DNA from: Furfurilactobacillus rossiae DSM 15814
GTDB lineage: Bacteria; Bacillota; Bacilli; Lactobacillales; Lactobacillaceae
DNA length: 64,000 nt
Direction of reading: 5' to 3'
Assembly (NCBI RefSeq): GCF_000428925.1
Contig: NZ_AUAW01000009.1
Coordinates: 1-64,000 of the forward strand
A program made the translations under genes and the position numbers. Shown in pieces: positions 45,543 to 55,363 of the stretch. Under the pieces are notes generated by a model. It searched no databases and was not told the origin of the DNA. It saw only the letters and a program-made list of their open reading frames with translations. The stretch's first letter is position 1. Every line of letters starts with the position of its first letter.

Positions 45543-45641
45543 ATGTTACAAATGTTTTTGACTATTATAGTGGGCCCGCTTGTTGTCGGCGTGCTGCTTA
45601 TCTTATTTAAGCAGTGGTTGGATCGAAATGATAAGTGGTAA
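45543..45641 (+). CDS. Fst-family type I toxin
   Basis: 32 residues, MLQMFLTIIVGPLVVGVLLI then LFKQWLDRNDKW: a hydrophobic helix with the central Gly-Pro, LF..WL and a charged end, all hallmarks of Fst. GAGGAGG stands six bases before the ATG. CTCATCG pairs with CGGTGAG just upstream, a hairpin that could hide the RBS, and TAGTCGATT near 45496 pairs with AATCGACTA after the stop. ATGTTACA at the start codon and ATGTTTTTGA at 45552 recur at 45731 and 45768, as the direct repeats of par-type loci do. Confidence 0.75.
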   Translation: MLQMFLTIIVGPLVVGVLLILFKQWLDRNDKW

Positions 45642-45684
45642 TCGACTACTAATCTAACCCGTCCGTTTAAGTACATATTATTCG

Positions 45685-45723
45685 AAAAAAAAACCCCGAA
45701 GAGTGCCAGCTCTTCGGGGTTTT
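45685..45723. terminator. Bidirectional terminator of the toxin locus
   Basis: AACCCCGAAGAG pairs with CTCTTCGGGGTT. Rightward it ends in TTTT, leftward in nine T. A shared terminator between convergent toxin and antitoxin RNAs is typical of Fst loci. Confidence 0.8.
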
Positions 45724-45780
45724 GACGAACATGTTACATTTAACTATCAGTGTAATGATAGTTTACCATGTTTTTGAGCA
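45685..45780 (-). ncRNA. Candidate antitoxin RNA of the Fst-type locus
   Basis: A leftward RNA ending at the shared terminator would carry TGTAACAT, complementary to the toxin start region, and, if it begins beyond 45777, TCAAAAACAT, complementary to codons 4-7. A possible promoter (TTTGCT, 16 bases, TATCAT) would start it near 45745 and include only the first repeat. Existence is inferred from layout. Confidence 0.35.
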
Positions 45781-45852
45781 AATGCGAAGTAGTAGGGTAA
45801 ATGTCCATTTGAACATCTCTGTGTCAAACACAAGCACATAACTGACCATAAA

Positions 45853-46746
45853 TCAGTTGCATAGTTCGGTTAGTAGCCGCTTTAGTGTATGAGACAGGCG
45901 AACATTCTTATACACGGCGTCGATCGTGTAAGATTGCGTTGATTTATCAGCAAAAGGTAGAAAACGAATGTGGTCGTTCTTTAAGGTTGAAGGGATAAGT
46001 CCTTCAGGATAAAAAGCGAACGCTTTGTTTAAAGCTACTAAGATGTTCATCTGTTCAACACTGGCGACACGACGAATTTGTTCATAATCTTGGATAAACG
46101 GAAAGCTGGCCAAGAAACTTTCCAACAAAAAAGTAGAGCTCTCAGAACTATAATACAGAATCGGGACGTCCTTTATATCCGCAGAAGCGAGAACAGTCTG
46201 TTTACTGAGGGGATTGAGAGTACTAACACCCATAACCATAGTTTCAGAAAAGATAGCTTTAGTCTGTAATTGAGCAGTAGATTTCACTGACGGTTGCCCA
46301 TAATTAATGGAGAGAGCAAGGTCAAGATCACCATTTTTAACCATGCGGGTCAGGTGTTCATTACTACCTTCTTTGATAATCACCTGCATTCGTGGATTGT
46401 CTTGAAGCATCTTAAAGATTGCATTTTGCAATAACTGTTGTTCAAAGGCGGAAAAATAACCCACTCGCAATACTTCAGGACTAGACTGCTTAACCTGTTG
46501 AATTTCGGCGACCGTATTTGTATAGCTATTAACAATATCCTGCGCAGAAGACAAGAATAAACGACCTTCAGAGGTTAGTGTTATTCGGTTACGACCACGG
46601 TCAAATAAAGTGACACCAAGTTCCTGTTCTATTGCGGTGATTCGTTTGGAAACGGCACGTTGAGATAAAAACGCCCGCTGCGCAGCCTTTTGAAAACTGC
46701 CATATTGTGCAACGCTTAAAAAAGTTTTTAACCGTTCTATTTCCAT
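45853..46746 (-). CDS. LysR-family regulator (divergent to a flavoprotein)
   Basis: 297 residues. N-terminal HTH: RLKTFLSVAQYGSFQKAAQR then LSQRAVSKRITAIEQELG; effector-binding domain after residue 90. Start ATG 46746 seven bases after GGAGG. It is transcribed away from the flavoprotein at 46924 and probably activates it in response to that enzyme's substrate (usual LysR logic, inference). Confidence 0.9.
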   Translation of the reverse strand: MEIERLKTFLSVAQYGSFQKAAQRAFLSQRAVSKRITAIEQELGVTLFDRGRNRITLTSEGRLFLSSAQDIVNSYTNTVAEIQQVKQSSPEVLRVGYFSAFEQQLLQNAIFKMLQDNPRMQVIIKEGSNEHLTRMVKNGDLDLALSINYGQPSVKSTAQLQTKAIFSETMVMGVSTLNPLSKQTVLASADIKDVPILYYSSESSTFLLESFLASFPFIQDYEQIRRVASVEQMNILVALNKAFAFYPEGLIPSTLKNDHIRFLPFADKSTQSYTIDAVYKNVRLSHTLKRLLTELCN

Positions 46747-46923
46747 GAACAAACCTCCGAATTTAAAGTAGAACCAAAAGTTGACCTGGCGAACAATTAC
46801 CTCAGTTTAATGCTACGGGAAAACTAGTTAATATTTGGTTGTAATGCAAGCGTGCTAAAAAGTCATTATAAATCATTTAGCACTAATTGCTCAAGAATGA
46901 ACAAACAACCATGGAGGCTGATC

Positions 46924-48402
46924 ATGCCAAATATTACAAGAAAAGATGCTTATGATGTTGTCGTTGTTGGAACAGGAGCTGCAGGGACTAGTGCTGCATT
47001 GACCGCTGCACAAAATGGTGCCAGTGTTTTACTGCTCGAAAAGGGGCGTCACACGGGCGGCAGCAGTAATTATACAGAAGGGCTGTTTGCCGTTGATTCG
47101 TACTTACAAAAGCAGCAAGGAATCACTGTTTCGGGAACTGATGTTTTAAAAGAGGAAGTTGCCTATTCAAAGTATCGAGCAGATTCCAGAATTTGGCGCA
47201 ATTACGTAGATGATAGTGCCGATACTGTAAAATGGTTGAACGAACAAGGCGTTGAGTATGAAGGTGTCCAAGCAATGGGTGATGGCGAGGCCACATGGCA
47301 TATATACAAAGGAATGGGAAATGCCGTTATTAACGACGCCTTAATTCCTCAGGCAAAGAAGCTTGGTGTTGAAGTTCTGACTTCTACTGCCGCGACTAAT
47401 ATCGATCAGGAAAATGGCAAAATTTCTAGAGTGACCATTAAAAATTTAGCCAATAATCTCAGTGAGTCTGTTAAGACATCATCCGTTATTTTGGCAACGG
47501 GTGGTTATCTGAATAATGCTGAAATGATGTCAAAAATGACTCACTATGATACATCACGATTAGTTACAGTCAGTTCTGGCAAAGGTACTGGGGATGGGCT
47601 TCAAATGGCTTGGAACCTTGGTGCACGTAAGTACGGAACAGGAACTGCTATGTTGTTTGGTGGATACCTAAAAGACCCCAGCGTCCCTGCCTTTAAGTTT
47701 ATGAGCTCCGAAATGAACACAGCCGCAGGGCAACAACCACTGCTTTGGGTGAATGAAAATGGTGAACGCTTTGTAGATGAGGCCGTAGTCTATAACTTTT
47801 CATTTGCCGGGAATGCGCTTTACACGCAAAACAAAGTGTTTAGTATCCTTGATACAGCAGTTATTGACGAAATGGCCAAATCCGGAAACTTCATGGGTTT
47901 AGGCGTTTATGTTAAACGTGGCCAAAAAATGACAAAACTGAAGGATGAAATTGATGAGGCTGTAGCCGAAGAAAGGCCATTTATTTTCAAAGCAGATACC
48001 ATTGAAGAATTGGCACAAAAGATGGGTGTTCCCTCTGAACAACTAATGCAGACGATGACGAAATACAATCAGGATTGTGAGTTAGGGCAAGATTCATTGT
48101 TCGGAAAAGATCCGAAGTACATGCGTCCGATCAATGAAGGACCCTTCTACGGCTTTTCTTTAAACGTTGGCGCATTCTGTACAATGGGTGGTTTACAGGT
48201 AAACCCTAATAATGAAGTGCTTAATAATAATGGTCAAGCGATTGCAGGCCTATATGCAATTGGTAATGATGCGACAGGACTGGTTGGCGATACTTATGGT
48301 CCCAACATGCCAGGTACTTGCGTTGGCTATGCATTTTACTCCGGTAGAAATGCTGGTTTACATGCGGCTATGACTGTTAGTGACGAGCTCGAGGATAATT
48401 GA
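46924..48402 (+). CDS. FAD-dependent fumarate reductase-like flavoprotein
   Basis: 492 residues. FAD_binding_2 family: VVVVGTGAAGTSAALTAAQ is the dinucleotide fold, SVILATGGYLNN the second FAD motif, and the C-terminal part ends with GDTYGPNMPGTCVGYAFYSG. This fits soluble fumarate/urocanate-reductase or 3-ketosteroid-dehydrogenase-like enzymes, so the substrate cannot be named. It lacks an FMN-binding domain and signal peptide. Start ATG 46924 after GGAGG; frames upstream lack an RBS. It is controlled by the divergent LysR gene by inference. Confidence 0.85.
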   Translation: MPNITRKDAYDVVVVGTGAAGTSAALTAAQNGASVLLLEKGRHTGGSSNYTEGLFAVDSYLQKQQGITVSGTDVLKEEVAYSKYRADSRIWRNYVDDSADTVKWLNEQGVEYEGVQAMGDGEATWHIYKGMGNAVINDALIPQAKKLGVEVLTSTAATNIDQENGKISRVTIKNLANNLSESVKTSSVILATGGYLNNAEMMSKMTHYDTSRLVTVSSGKGTGDGLQMAWNLGARKYGTGTAMLFGGYLKDPSVPAFKFMSSEMNTAAGQQPLLWVNENGERFVDEAVVYNFSFAGNALYTQNKVFSILDTAVIDEMAKSGNFMGLGVYVKRGQKMTKLKDEIDEAVAEERPFIFKADTIEELAQKMGVPSEQLMQTMTKYNQDCELGQDSLFGKDPKYMRPINEGPFYGFSLNVGAFCTMGGLQVNPNNEVLNNNGQAIAGLYAIGNDATGLVGDTYGPNMPGTCVGYAFYSGRNAGLHAAMTVSDELEDN

Positions 48403-48421
48403 TGGTCAATTTTAAATAAAT

Positions 48422-48476
48422 AAAAATCCTGTTCACAGCTAAGATTTTAACGTCTTAACTATGAACAGGATTTTTT
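48422..48476. terminator. Bidirectional terminator between flavoprotein and gnd
   Basis: AAAATCCTGTTCA-AG-TAAGA pairs with TCTTA-CT-TGAACAGGATTTT, T-runs on both sides. Confidence 0.85.
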
Positions 48477-48531
48477 GTCTAATCTAAATGAATTCAAACA
48501 AATAGATCACTCACAACATTTAATCCGAAGT

Positions 48532-49974
48532 CTATTGTTCTTCGTACCAAGTGTAGTGGAAGTTACCAGGACGGTCAGTACGTTCGTAAGTGTGAGCACC
48601 GAAGTAGTCACGCTGTGCTTGCAACAAGTTAGCTGGCAAAACTTCTGCACGGAAACTGTCGTAGTAAGTGATGGCAGCTGAGAAGCTAGGAACTGGAACC
48701 CCAGCCTTAACGGCCATTGCCACAACGTCACGAACTGATTCTTGGTACTTAGCAGCGATGTCCTTGAAGTAGTCGTCGAACAACAAGTTAGTCAGCTTAG
48801 GATCCTTGTCAAAGGCATCAGTGATGTTTTGAAGGAAGCCGGCACGGATGATACAACCTGCGCGCCAGATTTGTGCTAATTGACCAAATTGTAAGTCCCA
48901 GTCATAAGTTTCAGAAGCAACACGCAATTGTTCGAAACCTTGTGCGTAGCTCATCAACTTACTGAAGAACAAAGCTTGACGAATCTTTTCGATGAATTCT
49001 TTCTTGTCACCGATTTCAGCCTTGCCTTGGTTCTTAGCTGCTGGTAATACTTTAGAAGCTTTAACACGTTCGTCCTTCATCATTGAGATGTAACGAGCGT
49101 AAACGGATTCAGTAATAACAGATTGTGGTACTTGGATGTTCAAAGCATCTTCTGAACTCCACTTACCAGTACCCTTGTTGTTACCACGGTCCAAGATCAT
49201 GTCAAGGATAGGCTTTGTCTTGTCGTCGCCTAAGTCATCTTTATGAGTCAAGATGTCAGCGGTGATTTCGATTAAGTAACTGTCCAATTCACCCTTGTTC
49301 CATTCTTTAAAGATGTCAGCCATTTCATCAACAGAAATGCCGGCAACGTTACGCATGATGTTGTAGCTTTCGTCGATCAGCTCTTCATCACCATATTCGA
49401 TACCGTTGTGGACCATCTTAACGTAGTGACCAGCACCGTTAGGGCCGATGTACGCTACACATGGTTTGCCATCTTGAGGTGCCTTGGCAGCAATCTGTTC
49501 AAGAATTGGGGCAACTAAGTCATAAGCGGCTTTTTGGCCACCAGGCATTAGTGAAGGACCCTGAAGGGCACCTAATTCACCACCGGATACACCCATGCCG
49601 ATAAAGTTGATCCCGGACTTGTCCAGTTCAGCGTTACGAGCCATGGTGTCGTGGAAGTTAGTGTTCCCACCATCGATTAAAACATCACCCTTGTCGAGCA
49701 ATGGTAATAATTCTTGGATAACGGCGTCCGTTGGGGCACCAGCTTTAACCATCATCAAAATCCGACGAGGTGTTTCAAGAGACTTAACGAAATCTTCAAT
49801 CGTATAACTAGGAACTAACTTTTTGTCGCCGTGGTCCTTCATCATGTCATCGGTCTTTGAACGTGAACGGTTGTATACACCTACAGTGAAACCGCGACTT
49901 TCAATGTTTAGGGCCAAGTTCTTACCCATAACTGCTAAACCAACAACACCAATTTGTGCTTTTTGATCTGCCAT
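48532..49974 (-). CDS. gnd: 6-phosphogluconate dehydrogenase (decarboxylating)
   Basis: 480 residues. It oxidises 6-phosphogluconate to ribulose 5-phosphate with NADP, a central step in the phosphoketolase-route metabolism of many lactobacilli. Motifs: [46 protein letters not shown], and [12 protein letters not shown] with the catalytic Lys. Length normal. Strong codon bias suggests high expression. AAGGAAGG precedes the ATG. A Fur-like box lies in its promoter region. Confidence 0.97.
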   Translation of the reverse strand: MADQKAQIGVVGLAVMGKNLALNIESRGFTVGVYNRSRSKTDDMMKDHGDKKLVPSYTIEDFVKSLETPRRILMMVKAGAPTDAVIQELLPLLDKGDVLIDGGNTNFHDTMARNAELDKSGINFIGMGVSGGELGALQGPSLMPGGQKAAYDLVAPILEQIAAKAPQDGKPCVAYIGPNGAGHYVKMVHNGIEYGDEELIDESYNIMRNVAGISVDEMADIFKEWNKGELDSYLIEITADILTHKDDLGDDKTKPILDMILDRGNNKGTGKWSSEDALNIQVPQSVITESVYARYISMMKDERVKASKVLPAAKNQGKAEIGDKKEFIEKIRQALFFSKLMSYAQGFEQLRVASETYDWDLQFGQLAQIWRAGCIIRAGFLQNITDAFDKDPKLTNLLFDDYFKDIAAKYQESVRDVVAMAVKAGVPVPSFSAAITYYDSFRAEVLPANLLQAQRDYFGAHTYERTDRPGNFHYTWYEEQ

Positions 49975-50003
49975 GATAAACCTTCCTTGTTATGTTTTAT
50001 TGT

Positions 50004-50022
50004 GAAAATCATTATCATTATG
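50004..50022 (-). promoter_or_regulatory. Fur/PerR-like box upstream of gnd
   Basis: Read on the minus strand the 19 bases CATAATGATAATGATTTTC match the classical Fur box at 16 of 19 positions. It lies 30-48 bases before the gnd start, within the likely promoter. The rest of the 319-bp gap to the thiolase (49975-50293) shows no other feature. Confidence 0.4.
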
Positions 50023-50293
50023 GGCACAATCCCATTATGTCAACGATGTTCCACAATTGTGAAGAGCAACACTATTACAGCTATTATGGTAGTTGATACG
50101 CTTACATTTTTCAACCGCTAGGGGTTCGTTTAATGAAATTAGTTGTGAAATAAATTTACGCTGACAGTTTATAAAACTTGGTTACAATCGTTTGTCATTG
50201 TTCTTAAATAATTGCCGTAATATTCGACATCGGTTAGACTTGAGTTTACTTGTGAAAAAGAAGCAGTCAAACGGAGTAGAAAGAGGGAGACTC

Positions 50294-51472
50294 ATGGACG
50301 ACGTTGTTATCGTCAGTGCTGTGCGCACGCCTGTAGGAAAAATGGGCGGCGCATTGGCCAGCTTTAGTGCAGTTGAATTAGGAACCTTAGCGGCTAAGGC
50401 TGCAATTAAGCGGGCAAACGTTAATCCAAGTATCATTGACCAAACGATTGTCGGCAACGTCCTACAGGCTGGCTCGGGGCAAAATGTTGGTCGTCAAATC
50501 GGGATCAACGCTGGCGTTCCGGAAAGCAGCCCAGCGATGACCGTGAATGAAGTTTGTGGATCAGGTTTAAAAGCGATTCGATTGGGTCAATCAGCCATTG
50601 TTATGGGTGATGCCGATGCGGTCTTAGTAGTTGGCACGGAAAGCATGACCAATGCACCTTACCTGACGAATGGTATGCGGTTGGGGACTAAGTTTGGTGA
50701 TACAACAATGGTTGATAGCATGGAGCATGACGGCCTGACGGATGCCTTTTCAAATCAGCCGATGGGTGTGACTGCCGAGAATGTTGCAGAGCAGTACCAC
50801 GTTAGTCGCGAACAACAGGATGCTTTTGCCTTGGCCTCACACCAGCGCGCAGCCAAAGCCAGTGACGATGGTGCGTTTGCCGATGAAATGCTGCCATTAA
50901 GCGTTAAAAATCGGCATGGGGAAACCGTTATCGACCGCGATGAAACGATTCGTGAAGATACCAGTTTCGAGAAGTTGGCTAAACTTAGACCGAGCTTTGA
51001 ACTGGGAGGTACCGTCACAGCTGGCAATGCGGCGCCACTGAACGATGGTGCTGCTGCCATGATTTTGATGCGTAAAAGCAAGGCTGACGAGTTAGGCTTG
51101 AAACCATTGGCGACTATTAAAGGTTATCAAGAAGTCGGCGTCAACCCACAAACAATGGGCTACTCACCGGTTAAAGCAGTCAGTGAGTTGCTTACCAAAC
51201 AGCATCAGACGGTGTCGGATATCGACTTGTTTGAACTGAATGAAGCCTTTGCGGCGCCAAGTGTGGCCGTTGCCCGTGACCTGAAGATTCCCGCGGCTAA
51301 ATTGAATCCAAACGGTGGTTCGATTGCTATCGGTCATCCCCTTGGGGCGACTGGCGTTCGGATCGTAACGACACTGATTTATGCCTTGAAGCATGCCGAT
51401 CAACATACAGGCGTTGCCGGTTTATGTATTGGCGGCGGACTTGGCATTGCGCTTTCTGTGGAAGTTAATTAA
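50294..51472 (+). CDS. Acetyl-CoA C-acetyltransferase (thiolase)
   Basis: 392 residues. It condenses two acetyl-CoA to acetoacetyl-CoA, typically feeding the mevalonate pathway in lactobacilli. Nucleophilic Cys in NEVCGSGLKA (about 88), His in IGHPLGATG, second Cys in GLCIGGGLG. The start is ATG 50294 after GAGGGAGA; the frame upstream to 50192 is not used. No mevalonate genes adjoin it. Confidence 0.94.
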   Translation: MDDVVIVSAVRTPVGKMGGALASFSAVELGTLAAKAAIKRANVNPSIIDQTIVGNVLQAGSGQNVGRQIGINAGVPESSPAMTVNEVCGSGLKAIRLGQSAIVMGDADAVLVVGTESMTNAPYLTNGMRLGTKFGDTTMVDSMEHDGLTDAFSNQPMGVTAENVAEQYHVSREQQDAFALASHQRAAKASDDGAFADEMLPLSVKNRHGETVIDRDETIREDTSFEKLAKLRPSFELGGTVTAGNAAPLNDGAAAMILMRKSKADELGLKPLATIKGYQEVGVNPQTMGYSPVKAVSELLTKQHQTVSDIDLFELNEAFAAPSVAVARDLKIPAAKLNPNGGSIAIGHPLGATGVRIVTTLIYALKHADQHTGVAGLCIGGGLGIALSVEVN

Positions 51473-51490
51473 AACCTTTAGTATGAGAGA

Positions 51491-51604
51491 GCGGGACATA
51501 ACACGCTTTGGCTTTCTCAGGTAACATAAATCCGGCGTTTATGGGTGTTTTCCCATGAGCGCCGGATTTATGTTAGATGAGCAAAAGTCAGTGTTATGTC
51601 CCGC
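51491..51604. repeat. Structured intergenic repeat, family A, copy 1
   Basis: Outer stem GCGGGACATAACAC/GTGTTATGTCCCGC (perfect, 14 bp), middle stem TAACATAAATCCGGCG with its exact complement (16 bp), inner ATGGG/CCCAT. It follows the thiolase gene. The copy at 57665-57778 keeps the outer and inner parts but has a different, still self-complementary, middle stem. The remaining bases to 51764 hold minor hairpins only. Confidence 0.75.
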
Positions 51605-51764
51605 GTTTGCGGCAATTTTTCATCCGCATGAACTTTTGCGATTGAAGAAAAATTGCTTACCGAAACTACCTGCTGCCATTTTGCTGAAATAAAAGTTGAG
51701 CAAAATGACTCAGACTTTTAATTTCTATGCTAATTGTGACTGTTATCGACTCTTTTTCACCAAT

Positions 51765-53219
51765 TTAGTTTTGACGTAGCCGGTAAATAATGAGACCGGT
51801 GAGCGAGATAACACCGACAATAATTAGTGAAATGCTGATTTGCTGACCGGTGTGTGGCAATCCCTCTGCTAGCGAATCCTTCTGTTTTGCAGATCCTTTG
51901 GTTGAAACGGATTGACCGTTAGATGACGAATTTGATGGGTCCGCAATTACTGTTTGGTCACGATTGTCAGATGTCGAAGATTGATTGCTAGAATTTAGCT
52001 GACTGGCGCTTGAATCGTTAGAAGCAACTACAGAATTATCCGTTGAACTTTCGTTGGTGTGATTAGTATCTACGTGATGACTGTCCGAATGGTCATTACT
52101 TTCAACAGAACTGCTGTCACTATTTTCTGATGAACTGTTATTCGAACTTTCAGAGGCATTACTGGATTCGCTAGTAGAACTCTCATTGGAGTTGTTGCTA
52201 TCTGAGCTACTATTTGATTCTTCGCCAGAGTTATTATTCTCTGAACCACTGCCTGTTCCAGAACCAGCAGTTTGTTTCACGCTGGCGGTAGCTTTTTCAG
52301 AATTGGCGCCGTTACCGTTGCTGCCGCCCCAGGTCATTGTGGCCGTGTTTTTAAAGATAGAACTGCCATCTGAGGCAACTGCCGGATCCTTAAACGTTGT
52401 TAGGTAATCAATGACAACCATCTGTGAGTCGAGTTTAGCAAACGTTGTTTCAAAACTGTCGCCAGTCACTGATACTGTGTAATCTGTTCCAGCAGTCAGG
52501 GTTTCATCACGCTTATAGCTTGCTTGTGTGGTGGGGTCTGTCCAATGTCCATTAGACACAGTAATGCTGTCAGGAACCAATTGTTGACCGGCATCAGTGA
52601 TGATATCTGAAACTTTTACATTTTCCATCGGTAATTCGTTACGGTTAACTAAAATAGTCCATTTGATTGCTGGATTGCCGTTACTGTCAGTCGTGAAGCT
52701 GCCTTTTTTAGACAAGTTATTTGTGGATGGACTGACAATCACTGGACTTGTTAACGTGCCATTGTTAGTCTCAAATGGCACGTTTTGTTCACCTAATCCG
52801 ACTGTCGCCGCATTGAGTTTGGTCGAGAAGGTAATGGTGCCATGAAGGTTAGTCAGGGTTGCTGCAGTTTCATTAAACGTAACCACCATTGTGCCATCGG
52901 TCTTTACGTCGACAGTTCCCAGCTCCGTGCCATCATCTGCAAGTAGCGGGAAAGTTGATTCTTTTGAGACACGAAGGGCGTCAGGTAATTGAATTTTCAT
53001 TTGATCGTTAGCAGCGATGTGAACATCGCTTGGCACTGCCCAGTCGTAGCGTACATTGACGTTACTGGCATAACTAAAATTGGGCCCATTTGTAATTGCT
53101 CCACTAGTGATGAATTCATTGCCGTATGTGGCGGCTTGTGCGGTCTGAGTGTTGAAAATGAAGCCGATCATCACGGTGAACACAATAAGTAGCCAGTTTA
53201 TTAATCGAGAACGTTTCAT
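51765..53219 (-). CDS. LPXTG-anchored collagen-binding-like surface adhesin
   Basis: 484 residues. Signal peptide (WLLIVFTVMIGFIFN, cleavage after AQA), then about 290 residues of MSCRAMM-type Ig-like domains (VRYDWAVPSDVHIAANDQMK, then WTILVNRNELPMENVKVSD), a Ser/Asn/Glu-rich stalk of about 110 residues, and the sortase signal LPHTG with a hydrophobic segment and a basic tail. It would be fixed to peptidoglycan and bind host or matrix protein. The start is ATG 53219 after GGGAGGAAG; codons to 53294 lie before the RBS. The neighbouring Mga-like regulator probably controls it. Confidence 0.85.
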   Translation of the reverse strand: MKRSRLINWLLIVFTVMIGFIFNTQTAQAATYGNEFITSGAITNGPNFSYASNVNVRYDWAVPSDVHIAANDQMKIQLPDALRVSKESTFPLLADDGTELGTVDVKTDGTMVVTFNETAATLTNLHGTITFSTKLNAATVGLGEQNVPFETNNGTLTSPVIVSPSTNNLSKKGSFTTDSNGNPAIKWTILVNRNELPMENVKVSDIITDAGQQLVPDSITVSNGHWTDPTTQASYKRDETLTAGTDYTVSVTGDSFETTFAKLDSQMVVIDYLTTFKDPAVASDGSSIFKNTATMTWGGSNGNGANSEKATASVKQTAGSGTGSGSENNNSGEESNSSSDSNNSNESSTSESSNASESSNNSSSENSDSSSVESNDHSDSHHVDTNHTNESSTDNSVVASNDSSASQLNSSNQSSTSDNRDQTVIADPSNSSSNGQSVSTKGSAKQKDSLAEGLPHTGQQISISLIIVGVISLTGLIIYRLRQN

Positions 53220-53379
53220 AATTCTATCTTCCTCCCAAATTACTCCTGAAAATAGCGTACGAGAGAAATGAGAGGATAATATCTCAAACTTCACGGTCAG
53301 TTCGATTTTTACGAGAAATCCGATTGGCGAAAAATTGATATACCTAGAAAAATGATGAATTTATGATATTCTGTGCCGA

Positions 53380-54957
53380 TTAAAGTACGTTCTTGGGTGT
53401 TCGATGGCATGGTGGAGTTGTTGCCGATAGCTCGCGGGGATGCCCAGTTAGGCCTCGATTATTTGGGGTGGTTTGGAGTAATTCAGTTATTTTATTCAAA
53501 TCATCTTCGGATCCTAAGTCCGTCAAAATGTACGTTTGTGTAGCTTGAATGACAGGCTGATCGGGACAATGGTCAGATAAATAGAGGTCATATTGTTTAT
53601 TTGGGTCAAAGACCTCAACTGTTGTTCTAAGTGTCTGATTAAAGTAGTTTTGGCAAATTTGAATAAAGGGTTCAAGCCACATCTCACCAATTTCCGGGTC
53701 GACGCCAATTTGGTAGGTCGGTGCAAATCGCTGTCTCAACGTTAAACGCAGTAGCACCATAAGCTGTTGCACATATCCTGGATCGACAGAAAGTTGAAAT
53801 TTGTCTGCCATGGATGAAACGATAACGCGAGTGAGTTCGTGGGCCTGACGAATGATTAATTCATTATGAAGGCGTTTGTAGTAACGCGTTGTTGTATCTG
53901 GACGCATAACGTTGATATGACCAGCACAAACGGTCAGGTTGACCAATGTACGATAGAGAGTAGCGACACTGTATCGCGTAATGGTTGGCGTGTCTAAATT
54001 AAGCATTGGCTGAACATGTTCTTGGTGGATGGTTTGCGCCGTACTAGCTAAGGAATCGGTGGGATTCACCATATCCACAGCGGGTTGCCAAAAGGCGTCG
54101 TCAATGGGGAAAACTTCATGAGCAACACAAAAAATCAATAAACTTTGCTCCAGTTCTGTCTTCTCGATTCGCTGCATAAACGTCGGCATCGAATCCTGTA
54201 GTTGCCGCCACAACTGTTGAAAATGAGGCGCACCCACCATGGTCTTATAGACTTGGCGAGCGAGGGGCGATAAGGTCATTGTCGTGTTGGCATGGCGATT
54301 ACGTAGCCGAATAATCAGTAGCCAAGTGTACAGTTTGCGAGGCCCGTCGGCTGCGAGATATTTATTAGACCCATCGATTAATAAACGATGCATTGTTTCC
54401 GCTAAAGGACTGTTGCGTTGCAAGTAACGACGGTAAACGTACTGGTCTTTTGGACAGACATTCCACAGCAGTTCATACATTAAATGTTGGATAGCGAGAT
54501 CTGGGCCAGTGAGTTGCAGTTGATTGATTTTGACGTGAAAGGGCGCTAAAAGATCATTGAGTTCGGCAATCTTACGATAAAGAGTGGCCACACTGAAGTT
54601 GAGTTTCGTAGCTAACTGAATGCTTGTTAGATTGGGATTGAGAACGATATTTTCGATAATACTAATTTTGGGTGTCTGGCGATAGTACGAAAAAATGAGC
54701 GTTTTCAGACTCATTTGACCGTTGATATGCAAGTGAACTTTTTCGTCATTCCATTTAAAGGAAATATCATATTGAGTTAGTGAAGGTCTCAGCACCATTT
54801 GGATGGCTTGCAGGTCGTCCATTAATAAATTTCGGCTTGAAAAAGGTAACGCGCTCGCAATTTCAGAAATTTTGGCCTCACCATTATTACGGTATAGATA
54901 CTGCAAAATCCTAATCTGTCGCCGTTCAAACGGCTCTAAAAGATCTTCTTTGTTCAT
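53380..54957 (-). CDS. Mga/AtxA-type helix-turn-helix regulator
   Basis: 525 residues. An N-terminal HTH (RRQIRILQYLYRNNGEAKIS) and the Mga-type second HTH (LNPNLTSIQLATKLNFS then VATLYRKIAELNDLL) are followed by a long helical PRD-like region and a C-terminal EIIB-like part. In streptococci Mga family members activate surface-protein genes. Adjacent, same-strand LPXTG gene downstream supports that role here. The gene ends in a Pro/Thr-rich tail. AGGTGG precedes the ATG. Confidence 0.82.
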   Translation of the reverse strand: MNKEDLLEPFERRQIRILQYLYRNNGEAKISEIASALPFSSRNLLMDDLQAIQMVLRPSLTQYDISFKWNDEKVHLHINGQMSLKTLIFSYYRQTPKISIIENIVLNPNLTSIQLATKLNFSVATLYRKIAELNDLLAPFHVKINQLQLTGPDLAIQHLMYELLWNVCPKDQYVYRRYLQRNSPLAETMHRLLIDGSNKYLAADGPRKLYTWLLIIRLRNRHANTTMTLSPLARQVYKTMVGAPHFQQLWRQLQDSMPTFMQRIEKTELEQSLLIFCVAHEVFPIDDAFWQPAVDMVNPTDSLASTAQTIHQEHVQPMLNLDTPTITRYSVATLYRTLVNLTVCAGHINVMRPDTTTRYYKRLHNELIIRQAHELTRVIVSSMADKFQLSVDPGYVQQLMVLLRLTLRQRFAPTYQIGVDPEIGEMWLEPFIQICQNYFNQTLRTTVEVFDPNKQYDLYLSDHCPDQPVIQATQTYILTDLGSEDDLNKITELLQTTPNNRGLTGHPRELSATTPPCHRTPKNVL

Positions 54958-55147
54958 TATTCCACCTCAGTGTCGTAAATAACTGTTGCCATTAATTAAT
55001 TTACCCACTAAACTAAACGTGTGGTTCTCAAATTTTTCGATAATTTTTGAATTATTGCAAGGCAGTTTTAATCTTCAATTTGTATCTTTAGAATAACGGA
55101 AATGATTTTGTTAAGACATTTTTGTGCTTAGGAGGCAAATAGCAGTC

Positions 55148-55363
55148 GTGGAGAAATTAAAGGCTTCATTAACAAACAAGAAACAGTATCATGATGACCA
55201 ACTTGGCGATTATAAAATGACAGCGTTGGAATTGGGGAGTGGCTTTTTTCAGTTCGACATTGATAGTTTGATTTATCAGGGAAGAATTGTCGAATCGCGT
55301 CGTAATGATGGCACGTTTCTAACCACGCTTGGTGATCAAGAACGAGTTATTGAAATCGAGTAG
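55148..55363 (+). CDS. Small hypothetical protein
   Basis: 71 residues, not recognised. No membrane segment; sequence such as YKMTALELGSGFFQFDIDSL and DGTFLTTLGDQERVIEIE suggests a small beta-rich domain. The GTG at 55148 stands 11 bases from AGGAGG (55131-55136), a little far. The gap 55364-55660 shows nothing else recognised. Confidence 0.45.
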   Translation: MEKLKASLTNKKQYHDDQLGDYKMTALELGSGFFQFDIDSLIYQGRIVESRRNDGTFLTTLGDQERVIEIE

